A stretch of DNA of 40,074 bases from JBFXAN01 sp050184225 (lineage in GTDB: Bacteria; Chloroflexota; Dehalococcoidia; CAUJGQ01): the NCBI GenBank assembly GCA_050184225.1, contig JBFXAN010000051.1, positions 1 to 40,074 of the forward strand, written 5' to 3'. Both the position numbers and the translations under genes were made by a program. Of this stretch, positions 8,785 to 18,251 are shown one piece after another (the first letter of the stretch is position 1; each line of letters starts with the position of its first letter). Under the pieces are notes generated by a model. That model worked only from the letters and a program-made list of their open reading frames with translations, did not search any database and was not told where the DNA came from.

Positions 8785-8829
8785 TCGCATGGCGCTGAGT
8801 GATTGACGTGTGAGAAAGGGAGCGTCCTC

Positions 8830-8900
8830 CTGGGAGCGCGGGCATCCTTGCCCGCACCATTGCCCGACTCCGATGCGGGCAAGGATGCCCGCGCTCCCAG
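8830..8900. repeat. perfect 27-bp inverted repeat (GGGAGCGCGGGCATCC type)
   Basis: Bases 8830-8856 and 8874-8900 are exact reverse complements over 27 bases, separated by a 17-base loop. The arm core is GAGCGCGGGCATCCTTGCC. There is no T-run after the stem, so a plain intrinsic terminator is unlikely. Similar phrases occur as dispersed palindromes in GC-rich genomes, as far as I recall. It fills the 161-base gap between the lipase-like and MaoC-like genes and could fold in transcripts from either strand. Confidence 0.9.
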
Positions 8901-8945
8901 GGCGTTCGCGGATCAGTGCAGCGGTCGGTAGGAGTGTGAGCCGAG

Positions 8946-9857
8946 ATGGATGAAAGCCTGATCACGCCGGAACTAGCGGGGCGGGTCGGTATCCGATCCG
9001 ATCGCATCTCCATTGCGGTGACGCCGGCCCTCGTTCGACAGACCTGGGAGATGCTGGACCGGTCGCCGGATGAAAGACCTGACGAGGTTCCGCCGGCGGT
9101 GCTGCTCATGCCGGACGCAGGTCGAGAGGTGTCACCGCTGCCGGGTCTTCCGGCGAACAGCCTTGTCACCGGCGAAGATTGGGAGATGCGCCGCGCCATC
9201 CGAGTCGGCGAGACGCTGACAGCGGCCAACCGGCTGGCCGACCTGGCTGAGCGCTTCGGTGGCCGCCTCGGTCATATGTTGTCGGTCCGTCATGAGTGGG
9301 TGTTCGAGGACATGGACGATGCACCGGTCGCGGTGACCCGGCGATCGATGGCTTATTACCGAAGCGAGGGTCTGCGCACGCGCGAGGAGCATCCGGGGGA
9401 ACCGTATCGTCCGCCACCGCTTGCCCCGGTTGAGGGCGTCGATCCGCGGTCGGCGAGTGAAGGCGACCAGATACGAGCGCGGGTGTTCACGCCAACGCTG
9501 GAGCAGGTACGACGGTATTGTGACATCACCGGCAACCGCACACCGATCTTCCTGGATGCGGAGGCGGCCCGCGCTGCCGGACTCCCTGGCACGATCATTC
9601 CCGGTCCGCTGAAACTCTCGCTCCTGGCGGATGCCGTGCTGGCGTGGGCGGGCGCCGGGGCATTACTCGAGTCGCTCCGCGCTTCCTACCGGCGTCCCGA
9701 TGTTCCCGGCGTACCGCTGCTGATCGGGGGTACCGTCACGCGGGTGGACGGCACGGAATCCGGGCGCCGGCTGCATTGTGAGCTTTGGTTTCACAATCAG
9801 TCCGGCGAGCGTTCGGTGGCGGGTGCGGCGATCGTGCGGCTGGGGCCAGCGCAATGA
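8946..9857 (+). CDS. double-hotdog MaoC/FAS1-like dehydratase family protein, active-site motif degenerate
   Basis: The 303-residue protein has two hotdog halves: an N-terminal FAS1-like dehydratase domain (about 10-140) and a C-terminal MaoC-like domain (about 172-300). In active R-specific enoyl-CoA hydratases the motif reads G-D-x-N-P-[LIV]-H. Here residues 196-202 are G-N-R-T-P-I-F, so the catalytic Asp is Asn197 and the His is Phe202. It may lack hydratase activity, use other residues, or act as the structural half of a heterodimer. The following P-G-T-I-I-P-G-P-L matches the substrate-tunnel turn of the family. The ATG follows GGAG at 8931-8934. Its stop is seven bases from the end of the convergent AlkX-like gene. 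A role in fatty-acid or PHA-precursor metabolism is possible but not shown. Confidence 0.8.
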   Translation: MDESLITPELAGRVGIRSDRISIAVTPALVRQTWEMLDRSPDERPDEVPPAVLLMPDAGREVSPLPGLPANSLVTGEDWEMRRAIRVGETLTAANRLADLAERFGGRLGHMLSVRHEWVFEDMDDAPVAVTRRSMAYYRSEGLRTREEHPGEPYRPPPLAPVEGVDPRSASEGDQIRARVFTPTLEQVRRYCDITGNRTPIFLDAEAARAAGLPGTIIPGPLKLSLLADAVLAWAGAGALLESLRASYRRPDVPGVPLLIGGTVTRVDGTESGRRLHCELWFHNQSGERSVAGAAIVRLGPAQ

Positions 9858-9864
9858 CGAGCGC

Positions 9865-11136
9865 TCAGGTATACGAGCGGACCGCCGACTCGACGGACGC
9901 CGGCAGCGACTGATTGCAGTCAACCCTTGTCGCTCCGCAGTAGCGCATGAACCGCGCCAGCCCGCGGGCAAATGCCTGTGCGAACGCCGGGTTGTCCGGC
10001 AGCGCGGCGTCCTCCATCCAGAATCCATTGATCGTCAGTGTTCGCGTCGTACGGTCCAGCTTCGGGTCGATCCGCGCGACGAGTTGGTCATGCCAGAGCA
10101 CGGGCAGAGTGTAATAGCCCCAGCGCCGTTGAGGTGCGGGCTTGTATACCTCCCAGATGTACTCAAAGTCGAAGATCTGGTTCGCCCGTTGTCGGTGCAT
10201 GATGTCATCGAGTGGGGCGATGAAGGATACTTCGTCGCCGGTCGTCGAATCCAACGGCCGCCACGCATCGGGGGTCCTGCCGGCACTGAGATCGTGCAGC
10301 GGGTTGAGACTTTCCGCGGGAGCGTAGTACGGCTCCTTGATCCCTTCGACGGACACATGGACGGCGATGCCTTCGTCGACCAGCTGATCGAGTTTCCGGC
10401 GGGCGACCGCGCGTCCACCTCCCGAAATCAGATAGCTGCGCGTTCCGAGGTAATACCCCATCGATCCGGCCCAATCGCCGACTGACGTCAGCCCATGTCG
10501 ATCGAGCGACTTTCGAGCAAAGTAGGACTCGATCTCGGCCTCGTCGATCTCACCATCGAACGGCGGGGCGATCGCTTCGCGAAAGCCAAAGAGCCGCTGG
10601 AAATTGCGGCGGCTGTGTGTCATCAGTTCGCCGGTGATCCAGAGGTAGTACAAGGCAAGACCGGTATCTTTGGAGCCACGATAGCTGTTGACGCGAACCG
10701 TGCCCGCAAAGTCACGGTTGCCAAGCGGCCCGCGCGCGCGCAGCTCCGCCCGCACGGCGGCGAGGGCATCGGCATGGTCCTGCGCCACCTGCTTCCAACG
10801 CGGCGTGTTGCCCTGCCGTTGCATATGGAGCCGCCAGTATGGCAGTTCCTCCATCGGGTAGAGAAACAGAGTCCCGCCGTAGTCGAAGAATCGGCGGTCG
10901 GCATAGGCGAGCTCGTCGAGATGCTCCGGTTGGTAGTCAGCCACCCGCGCCTGCAGGACCAGATCGTGATTGCGCCCCGCGACGTTGAGCGGGTCGATCT
11001 GGACGGCACCCAGTGACCGCGCAGCGGCGGCGGTGCCTTCCTTGGCGGCCCACCGCCGGCCGGGCCAGAGGCCGGAACGTCCGAGCAAAAAGCGTCGTGC
11101 CGTCTGCTTTGTGACCTCGATCATCAACTCGCTCAT
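9865..11136 (-). CDS. YcaQ/AlkX-family winged-helix DNA glycosylase
   Basis: This 423-residue protein belongs to the HTH_42 family, long annotated as winged-helix DNA-binding and now known in E. coli YcaQ (AlkX) and Streptomyces AlkZ to be DNA glycosylases that unhook interstrand cross-links or remove bulky adducts. Catalysis uses a Q-hydrophobic-D/Q motif; here Q46-I-D48 in L-G-A-V-Q-I-D-P-L is the QxD form of the AlkX branch. Further family blocks are R-R-F-F-D-Y-G-G and L-P-V-L-W-H-D-Q-L-V-A-R-I-D-P-K near residues 111 and 350-365. The start ATG lacks a strong Shine-Dalgarno sequence. It is the last gene of a minus-strand run, 58 bases after the peptidase stop. Assignment to the YcaQ family is firm; the precise lesion is unknown. 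Confidence 0.88.
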   Translation of the reverse strand: MSELMIEVTKQTARRFLLGRSGLWPGRRWAAKEGTAAAARSLGAVQIDPLNVAGRNHDLVLQARVADYQPEHLDELAYADRRFFDYGGTLFLYPMEELPYWRLHMQRQGNTPRWKQVAQDHADALAAVRAELRARGPLGNRDFAGTVRVNSYRGSKDTGLALYYLWITGELMTHSRRNFQRLFGFREAIAPPFDGEIDEAEIESYFARKSLDRHGLTSVGDWAGSMGYYLGTRSYLISGGGRAVARRKLDQLVDEGIAVHVSVEGIKEPYYAPAESLNPLHDLSAGRTPDAWRPLDSTTGDEVSFIAPLDDIMHRQRANQIFDFEYIWEVYKPAPQRRWGYYTLPVLWHDQLVARIDPKLDRTTRTLTINGFWMEDAALPDNPAFAQAFARGLARFMRYCGATRVDCNQSLPASVESAVRSYT

Positions 11137-11194
11137 GACCGGGGCGAGCCAACGGCCACGGCCGCTCGGTCAGTCTCCTCGCGTCGGCTGAGTA

Positions 11195-13225
<2,031 letters not shown>

Positions 13226-13241
13226 CCCCTCGTACCCCCTC

Positions 13242-14582
13242 TCAGCTCACCTGCCAGACGAATGACGCCTGCCTTGGAAAGAGAATGCGCAGCAAAACCC
13301 TGCCTTCCTCGTTCGGGACGGAGCAGTCCGCGAAGGCATGCTCCAATTCTTCCAGGGTACGGTAGCCGAAGAGAACCTGGAGAAATGTCAGGTCTGGGAA
13401 CGACGCGCTGGCGCCGCGGAAGTCATGGTCCGGCCACGGTTCGATCGCCGACAGCCGCCCCGCGTCGAAGCGTAGCCGAAGACCGGAGCGGTAGAAGTTC
13501 AGCCGGAGGTCGCCGCTGTAGCCGCAGGCGCCGGATTCGGCAAGCCGCCGCTCCAGCACCGGGGCGATGTGACGAAGGAAGCGAGCGAGGTCGGGAACAC
13601 GCATATACCAGGCGCCGATCCGGCTCTGCGAAGGTAGCCGCGTGGGAATCGCATCATACGCTGGATGCTCCGATTCCAGGCTCAACCGAAATCCCTGAAA
13701 CCGAGCGCCCTGCGTCCGTTGCGCGAACGCCTCGCCGGTGGCGGCCAGGTAGCGGAGCACGCTTGGGGTGACGGCGGTCCAGGAGACGCCGGGCTGCAAT
13801 TCATAGGGTCCGGCGATCAACAACCACCCGACCAGCATGAACGCATGGGCGAGGAATCCGACCGGCGTACCGGAGGCGGACTCGATGATCCGAAGTTCAC
13901 GGCGAATCAAGCTGCGCTCGCTGTGGCCCGCGATCTCGTATCGCCACTGCGCTTCATCTCGGACGCACGAGAGCAGGTACCGCGAGGCGGCATGGCCGGC
14001 GATCTGTTCGATCAAGGCGGCGTCGTCCGGGCGGGCGGGACGCACGCGGAACGGTTCCTCTGATGCGGCGTCGAGCGGCGGAACGTGGGGCAGGAAGCCG
14101 ATGCGTCCGCCGCCATGCGTCACGCACATCTCGTAGCCGAACTGGCGATAGTACCAGGGGATGCCGCTGACCACCTGCACGAGCTGTCCTCGATCCGCGC
14201 TCCAACGATGCGCGATCTCGAACTGCCGGCGCACCAGTCCACGCCGACGATAGTCGGGATGGGTCGAAACGATCTCGACCTGACCGACACCGAACGGGAT
14301 ACCCGCGTATGACCAAGTCTGTGAGATGAGGTTCAGTGTCGAGACGATGCGGCCCGTACGGGTGTCCTCGACCACAGTGAAGTCGTCGATCGTGAAGGTG
14401 GGAGGTGGATTGTGGATCAGGTCGTGGGTCCAGACACTGATCTCCTCTTCGGGTGGCATGCCTGGATCGGCCTGGATCTCGGCATTGAAACGACACAGCT
14501 CGTCAGAGTCCGCCGGCGTGATGTGACGAACGATCAAACCGTCGCCGAGGTCTTCGATCAGGCGGCCTCTCGCTCCCTGCAT
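13242..14582 (-). CDS. Eis-like GNAT N-acetyltransferase with C-terminal sterol-carrier-like domain
   Basis: This protein of about 446 residues has a GNAT domain with the acetyl-CoA loop Y-R-R-R-G-L-V-R-R-Q, then W-Y-Y-R-Q-F-G-Y-E, a second GNAT-like half and a C-terminal SCP2-like domain (from about L-R-L-R-F-D-A-G). This three-part build is that of Eis, which acetylates aminoglycosides and other amines in mycobacteria. The native substrate cannot be inferred. The start is ambiguous. ATG at 14582 has GGAG close upstream and matches where similarity begins. A GTG at 14600 overlaps the stop of the preceding gene as GTGA and would give coupled translation with six extra residues. The gene sits between the split-barrel and peptidase genes with gaps of 14 and 16 bases. 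Confidence 0.85.
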   Translation of the reverse strand: MQGARGRLIEDLGDGLIVRHITPADSDELCRFNAEIQADPGMPPEEEISVWTHDLIHNPPPTFTIDDFTVVEDTRTGRIVSTLNLISQTWSYAGIPFGVGQVEIVSTHPDYRRRGLVRRQFEIAHRWSADRGQLVQVVSGIPWYYRQFGYEMCVTHGGGRIGFLPHVPPLDAASEEPFRVRPARPDDAALIEQIAGHAASRYLLSCVRDEAQWRYEIAGHSERSLIRRELRIIESASGTPVGFLAHAFMLVGWLLIAGPYELQPGVSWTAVTPSVLRYLAATGEAFAQRTQGARFQGFRLSLESEHPAYDAIPTRLPSQSRIGAWYMRVPDLARFLRHIAPVLERRLAESGACGYSGDLRLNFYRSGLRLRFDAGRLSAIEPWPDHDFRGASASFPDLTFLQVLFGYRTLEELEHAFADCSVPNEEGRVLLRILFPRQASFVWQVS

Positions 14583-14596
14583 CGCTCCGTTCCCGT

Positions 14597-15016
14597 TCAC
14601 TCCGGCGCCGACGAGCGGATTCGGCGCGGTTCGATCACGACCACGACCCATTGTTCGGCGAGTCGCTCCCATCTGGGCAGCACATCTGCCGCCTTCTCGG
14701 CGGAGTAGTAGCGGCGTGCCAGCCGCTCGGCCAGCGCATAGCCGCCGTCCTGCTCGACGGTGGCCGTGCCTTCGATGCTCACCCATGCTTCGGGTACGCC
14801 CACCGGCTCGGCAACGGAAAGGCTGACACGGGCATCGCCACGGATGCGGGCGATCTTGTGCGACCCGCGGCTGGTGAACAGCCGCGCCTGCTGGCCGTCC
14901 CACTCGAACCACACCGGAACCGGAACGGGCGACCCGTCGTTGTCGAGTGTCACCAGGGTGGCAATACGGGTTTCCCGGAGAAATGCATCGCGCTGTTCGT
15001 TCGACATGCTTGTCAT
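14597..15016 (-). CDS. pyridoxamine 5'-phosphate oxidase-like FMN/F420 split-barrel protein
   Basis: This split-barrel flavin-binding protein of about 139 residues belongs to the PNPOx-like superfamily. The blocks I-A-T-L-V-T-L-D-N-D-G-S-P-V-P-V-P-V-W-F-E-W-D-G, S-H-K-I-A-R-I-R-G-D-A-R-V-S-L and W-V-S-I-E-G-T-A-T-V-E are standard for the family, many members of which reduce small substrates with FMN or F420. It is too short for a true pyridoxamine phosphate oxidase. ATG at 15016 is chosen; 15007 is a nearby alternative, and a start at 15049 would place the N-terminus close to the repeat. It lies directly beyond the repeat pair at 15065-15210 and is probably cotranscribed with the Eis-like gene. 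Confidence 0.85.
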   Translation of the reverse strand: MTSMSNEQRDAFLRETRIATLVTLDNDGSPVPVPVWFEWDGQQARLFTSRGSHKIARIRGDARVSLSVAEPVGVPEAWVSIEGTATVEQDGGYALAERLARRYYSAEKAADVLPRWERLAEQWVVVVIEPRRIRSSAPE

Positions 15017-15064
15017 GCCCAGCGTCACCGTCCTTATCAGGGGTAGCACACTCGTACGATGATA

Positions 15065-15210
15065 CCCCTCCCCCGGCCCCTCCCCAAGGTGTTGGGGCGG
15101 GGAGGCTCGTTCAACCGTGGGTTGTCAGTATCACGTCTGGCGTGACCGTGGCCACGTTTCAGCCGGCACACGTTATTCAGTTCTCCCCTCCCCAACGCCT
15201 TGGGGAGGGG
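15065..15210. repeat. inverted pair of C/G-rich dispersed repeats, copies 2 and 3
   Basis: The first copy (15065-15105) contains the exact complement of 3-23 and continues through CCCCTCCCCAA-GGTG-TTGGGGCGGGGAGG-type dyad symmetry. The second copy (15185-15210) is a perfect hairpin: an 11-base arm CCCCTCCCCAA, the loop CGCC and the arm TTGGGGAGGGG. The copies face each other across about 80 unrelated bases, like a paired REP element. The second copy overlaps the 3' end of the serine hydrolase gene and encodes part of its last 12 residues. Confidence 0.85.
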
Positions 15211-16612
15211 TCTGTTCGTGGGCGGCGTGGAGGATGGCGTAACGGAAGCCGGCGAGGGTGAAGCCGGTGACGTCGCCGCCGGCCGATTCGGTGAAGACGA
15301 GCAACTCGCCGGCGGCGCGGCCGGAGACGACGCGAAAGACATGCGGTTCATCGGTCGGTTCGAGCGGCGCCGGGGCGTGCAGCGATGAGGGTATGCCGGG
15401 AGGGAGGGCGAGGACGAGCGAACCGTCGCGAGCCTCAACGTGAATCAGTCCGCCGCGCCAATATTCGTACCGGCCGAGGTAGCGCTTCCACGCCGCCGGC
15501 GCCGGCTTCGGCGGTTGCCAGTCGAGGATAGGGGAGACGGCGTCGAGGGTATCGCCGAGACGGTCCAGCATTTCGACGGCAATCGCGTTTGCAACGGAGT
15601 GCCGTCCCTCGTTGGTCAACACGATCACGCCTGTCTTGTGGGAGGTGCTAAACAAGATCTGTGTGATGAAGCCGTGGATGCTGCCACCGTGGCCGTGATA
15701 GATGCGCTCTCCGTTTCGTTGCGCCATCCAGCCGAGGCAGCGCGCCATCCTCCAGGTCGGGTCGATGTCCTGCGGCTGGTGCATCTCCGCGACCGTCCGG
15801 CCGGACAGCACCGTCTTCGCAGAGTGCTCGCCCGCCTCACCCTGGAACTGGAACGCGATCCAGCGGGCCAGGTCTTCCACCGTCGTATAGAGGCCGGCCG
15901 CGGCGATGATACCCCGCGTGCTCGTATGCCCGGCGGGGGATGGCTCGTCTTCAAACGGATGCGGATTGTAGCCGGTTGCCAGCCGGTCACGCAGCGCGCC
16001 GTTGGGAGCGAAAGTGCTCGATGTCATCTGCAATGGATCGAAGATCCGTTGCTGGATGTACTCCTCGTAGGGTAGTCCCGAGAGCCGGGCGACCACTTCT
16101 CCCATCAACGCGAAGCCAAGGTTGGAGTACTTCGATGCCGAGTCCGGTTCGATCGCGACCTCCGTTTCTCCCAGATTTGCCAGCACTTCATCGATCGATG
16201 GGAAGTCGAGTGTGTCCCAGTAGGAGAACGGACCCTCGGTGATCAGTCCGGAGCGGTGGCTGAGCAGCCGTCGAAAGGTGGTGTCCTCGATCGTGCCGAA
16301 CCGGGTCTGCACGCGGGCATACTCAGGCAGATAGCGCACGATTGGGTCGTCCAACCGAAGCTTGCCTTGGTCCCGGAGCTGAAGGATCGCCGTCGCCGTA
16401 AAGGTCTTCGTGATCGATGCCACGCGAAAGAGGGTGCCGGCATGCGGACGTTGATGCGTCGCAACATCGGCGAAGCCGAAGCCGCCGCTCCAGACCAGGT
16501 CGCGGCCGCGGACGATGCCGGCAGCCGCTCCCGGCAGATGACTTTCGCGCACCAGCGCGGCGACGCGACGTTCCAGCGCCGGTAGCACTCCGGCAAGCCC
16601 CTGCTCGGTCAT
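15173..16612 (-). CDS. serine hydrolase of the beta-lactamase/penicillin-binding family
   Basis: The 479-residue protein has the class C beta-lactamase-like fold. The motifs are Ser66-I-T-Lys69 (nucleophile and base), Tyr162-S-Asn164 and G-H-G-G-S-I-H-G at about 325 in place of K-T-G. This pattern is typical of EstB-like esterases and D-aminopeptidase-like enzymes more than true beta-lactamases. A C-terminal lipocalin-like beta domain (about 375-465) follows. No signal peptide is visible. The ATG follows AAGGGAG with a 7-base gap and lies only 2 bases after the methyltransferase stop. The C-terminus is unusual: the final residues T-P-P-Q-G-V-G-E-G-R-T-E are encoded by the repeat at 15185-15210, so the original stop was probably replaced by the insertion. 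Confidence 0.88.
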   Translation of the reverse strand: MTEQGLAGVLPALERRVAALVRESHLPGAAAGIVRGRDLVWSGGFGFADVATHQRPHAGTLFRVASITKTFTATAILQLRDQGKLRLDDPIVRYLPEYARVQTRFGTIEDTTFRRLLSHRSGLITEGPFSYWDTLDFPSIDEVLANLGETEVAIEPDSASKYSNLGFALMGEVVARLSGLPYEEYIQQRIFDPLQMTSSTFAPNGALRDRLATGYNPHPFEDEPSPAGHTSTRGIIAAAGLYTTVEDLARWIAFQFQGEAGEHSAKTVLSGRTVAEMHQPQDIDPTWRMARCLGWMAQRNGERIYHGHGGSIHGFITQILFSTSHKTGVIVLTNEGRHSVANAIAVEMLDRLGDTLDAVSPILDWQPPKPAPAAWKRYLGRYEYWRGGLIHVEARDGSLVLALPPGIPSSLHAPAPLEPTDEPHVFRVVSGRAAGELLVFTESAGGDVTGFTLAGFRYAILHAAHEQTPPQGVGEGRTE

Positions 16613-16614
16613 CG

Positions 16615-17373
16615 TCAGGCTCCCTTGCGTAGCTTCCAAATCATCTCCGCGGGCCAGCGTCGTGCCCACGCGTGCTCTGATGCGTCGCGATAGGTTGACG
16701 TTGCCGTGTCAGACGGTTGTGGTTCGACCAGATCCTCGACGATCAAACCGTTGCGCCGAAAGAGCCGAATCCACTCACCGTACGGCAGCTGGAACGTGAT
16801 CGATCCCGCGAGATCGTCGAAGTGGTGCAGGCTGAAGTAGTCGTTGACCAGGGTCGGTCCAATCGCGTCATCGGGGATCGACAGGCACATGTCCCATACC
16901 GGCGAGAGATGGCTGAAGGCGAACAAGCCGCCCGGACGCAACAGACGCGCCGCTTCGGGCACGCTCAGCCGCGGATCGGTGAATGTCATCGCGCCATAGT
17001 CACAGAAGACGATGTCGAAGCTTGCATCGGGCAGTGGCACCTGTTCGGCGCTGCCGTGAATCAGCGGGAAATTGACGCCGGCGGCGGCCATCAGTTCGCG
17101 GGCATGGTCGAGCTGGCGCTCGGAATTGTCCAAGCCAACGGGGCGGGCGCCGCGCAGGGCGAGGAGGATCGACCATTGGGCCGCGCCACACCCAAATTCC
17201 AGCACATCTTTGCCGGCGACATCGCCGAGGATCTGCAACTCCGACTCCGGGATCTGCCAGACGCCCCAGCGCGGTTCCGGCCGGCCAATGAATTCTTTGT
17301 GCGTCGATTGATAGTCCTGGGAGATCCGATCCCAAAAGACGCGGTTCTGTTGAGCATGTTCGGAGAGCTCCAC
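16615..17373 (-). CDS. class I SAM-dependent methyltransferase
   Basis: This methyltransferase of about 252 residues belongs to the UbiE/Methyltransf_11 group. Motif I is V-L-E-F-G-C-G-A-A-Q-W-S, the acidic residue binding the SAM ribose is in P-V-G-L-D-N-S, and the motif IV region is F-D-I-V-F-C-D-Y-G-A-M. The N-terminus (Q-N-R-V-F-W-D-x-I-S-x-D-Y-Q) is common in small-molecule methyltransferases. The substrate is unknown. Two in-frame GTG codons compete: GTG at 17379 overlaps the ribosome-binding site, while GTG at 17373 sits 7 bases after GGAGG, so 17373 is preferred. It is the first gene of the minus-strand run and is followed after 2 bases by the serine hydrolase. Confidence 0.88.
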   Translation of the reverse strand: MELSEHAQQNRVFWDRISQDYQSTHKEFIGRPEPRWGVWQIPESELQILGDVAGKDVLEFGCGAAQWSILLALRGARPVGLDNSERQLDHARELMAAAGVNFPLIHGSAEQVPLPDASFDIVFCDYGAMTFTDPRLSVPEAARLLRPGGLFAFSHLSPVWDMCLSIPDDAIGPTLVNDYFSLHHFDDLAGSITFQLPYGEWIRLFRRNGLIVEDLVEPQPSDTATSTYRDASEHAWARRWPAEMIWKLRKGA

Positions 17374-17483
17374 AGTCACACCTCCTCGAGAGTCATGCGA
17401 CCCCCGAGGAGTATATGGCGTAGCAGAGGTTGGGGCGTGACGGCGGACACCCAGCTGATAGGTGAGGTTCGCCTGCGCAGGTC

Positions 17484-18008
17484 CTAGGGGAGATAATCCG
17501 ATTCGCAGTCCTCCGCGTTGCCACCGTCATCACCGACGAGGCAGACATCGTCGTCCGGACCACCATGGAGCGTGTCGAATCCAGCGCCGCCATCGAGGAC
17601 GTCGAAATCGGCTCCTCCTGTGATCACGTCGTCCCCGTCGTCCCCATAGATCGCGTCATTGCCAGAGTCTCCCGAGAGGAAGTCCTTGCCGCCGCCGCCG
17701 TAGATGGTGTCGTTCCCAGACCCACCGACGATCCGATCGATACCGTCGCCGCCACAGATGATGTCATCTCCACCCGCGCCGTAGATATTGCCGCCGCCGC
17801 CGAGAGCGACGATGACGTCAGGTCCGTCGGTACCGCGGATATTGTCCAGCCCTTCGGTCCCGACGATGGTGGCGGCTTGATCGCCACAAAAGTGTTGAAT
17901 CGATTCCGTCTCCTGAGCCTTCGCGGCCGGCTGACTCCCCACAAGGGAGATGACACCGACGGCTGTCATGGCAAGGGCACTCAACACTGTGATCCGAATC
18001 GTTCGCAT
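17484..18008 (-). CDS. secreted calcium-binding RTX-repeat protein
   Basis: The 174-residue protein has a signal peptide: basic start M-R-T-I-R, a hydrophobic core and a likely A-K-A-Q cleavage site near 29-31. The mature part is a short run of hemolysin-type nonapeptide repeats (G-G-x-G-x-D-x-h-x) from about 48 to 155. Examples are G-G-G-G-D-D, G-G-S-G-N-D and G-G-A-G-F-D, which would fold as a parallel beta-roll binding calcium. Four cysteines (near 41, 86, 155 and 167) suggest disulfides. There is no catalytic domain, so it may be a surface or matrix protein. The ATG follows AAGGAG at good distance. It is divergent from the LAL regulator across 243 bases, so that regulator may control it. 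Confidence 0.88.
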   Translation of the reverse strand: MRTIRITVLSALAMTAVGVISLVGSQPAAKAQETESIQHFCGDQAATIVGTEGLDNIRGTDGPDVIVALGGGGNIYGAGGDDIICGGDGIDRIVGGSGNDTIYGGGGKDFLSGDSGNDAIYGDDGDDVITGGADFDVLDGGAGFDTLHGGPDDDVCLVGDDGGNAEDCESDYLP

Positions 18009-18131
18009 AGTCGTTCTCCTTGGTGTGTTGATGTGGCTTCAGGACCTCGCCCGTCCTGAGAGCGCTCATGGCGCTCATGCGACCATTCTGTATCCGCCTC
18101 GCACGTCGATCAGTCGGCAGTGGTACGTACT

Positions 18132-18160
18132 TTTAGGACGCGGTGAAGTCGGACTATACT
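18132..18160 (+). promoter_or_regulatory. candidate promoter of the LAL regulator
   Basis: TATACT at 18155-18160 is a good -10 box (five of six). The -35 at 18132-18137 (TTTAGG), 17 bases upstream, is poor, so the promoter may need an activator. A tandem 9-base repeat GCGCTCATG lies at 18062-18079, between this site and the divergent RTX gene, and could be an operator. Confidence 0.3.
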
Positions 18161-18251
18161 GCGCGCAGAATGCCGGCACGCATACGCGTTGTTGCCGGTG
18201 GTAAAGGTCCGGGAGAATCGTCCCGGCCCTCGTCCGGGTCGAGGACGGCGC

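Noticed and set aside
14583..14912. N-terminal extension of the Eis-like acetyltransferase
   Set aside because: The extra 110 codons overlap the split-barrel gene in another frame and lack domain features; the true start is near 14582 or 14600.
15077..15210. Repeat pair as a CRISPR-like array
   Set aside because: The copies are inverted, not direct, only two in number and separated by a single unrelated stretch; no cas genes nearby.
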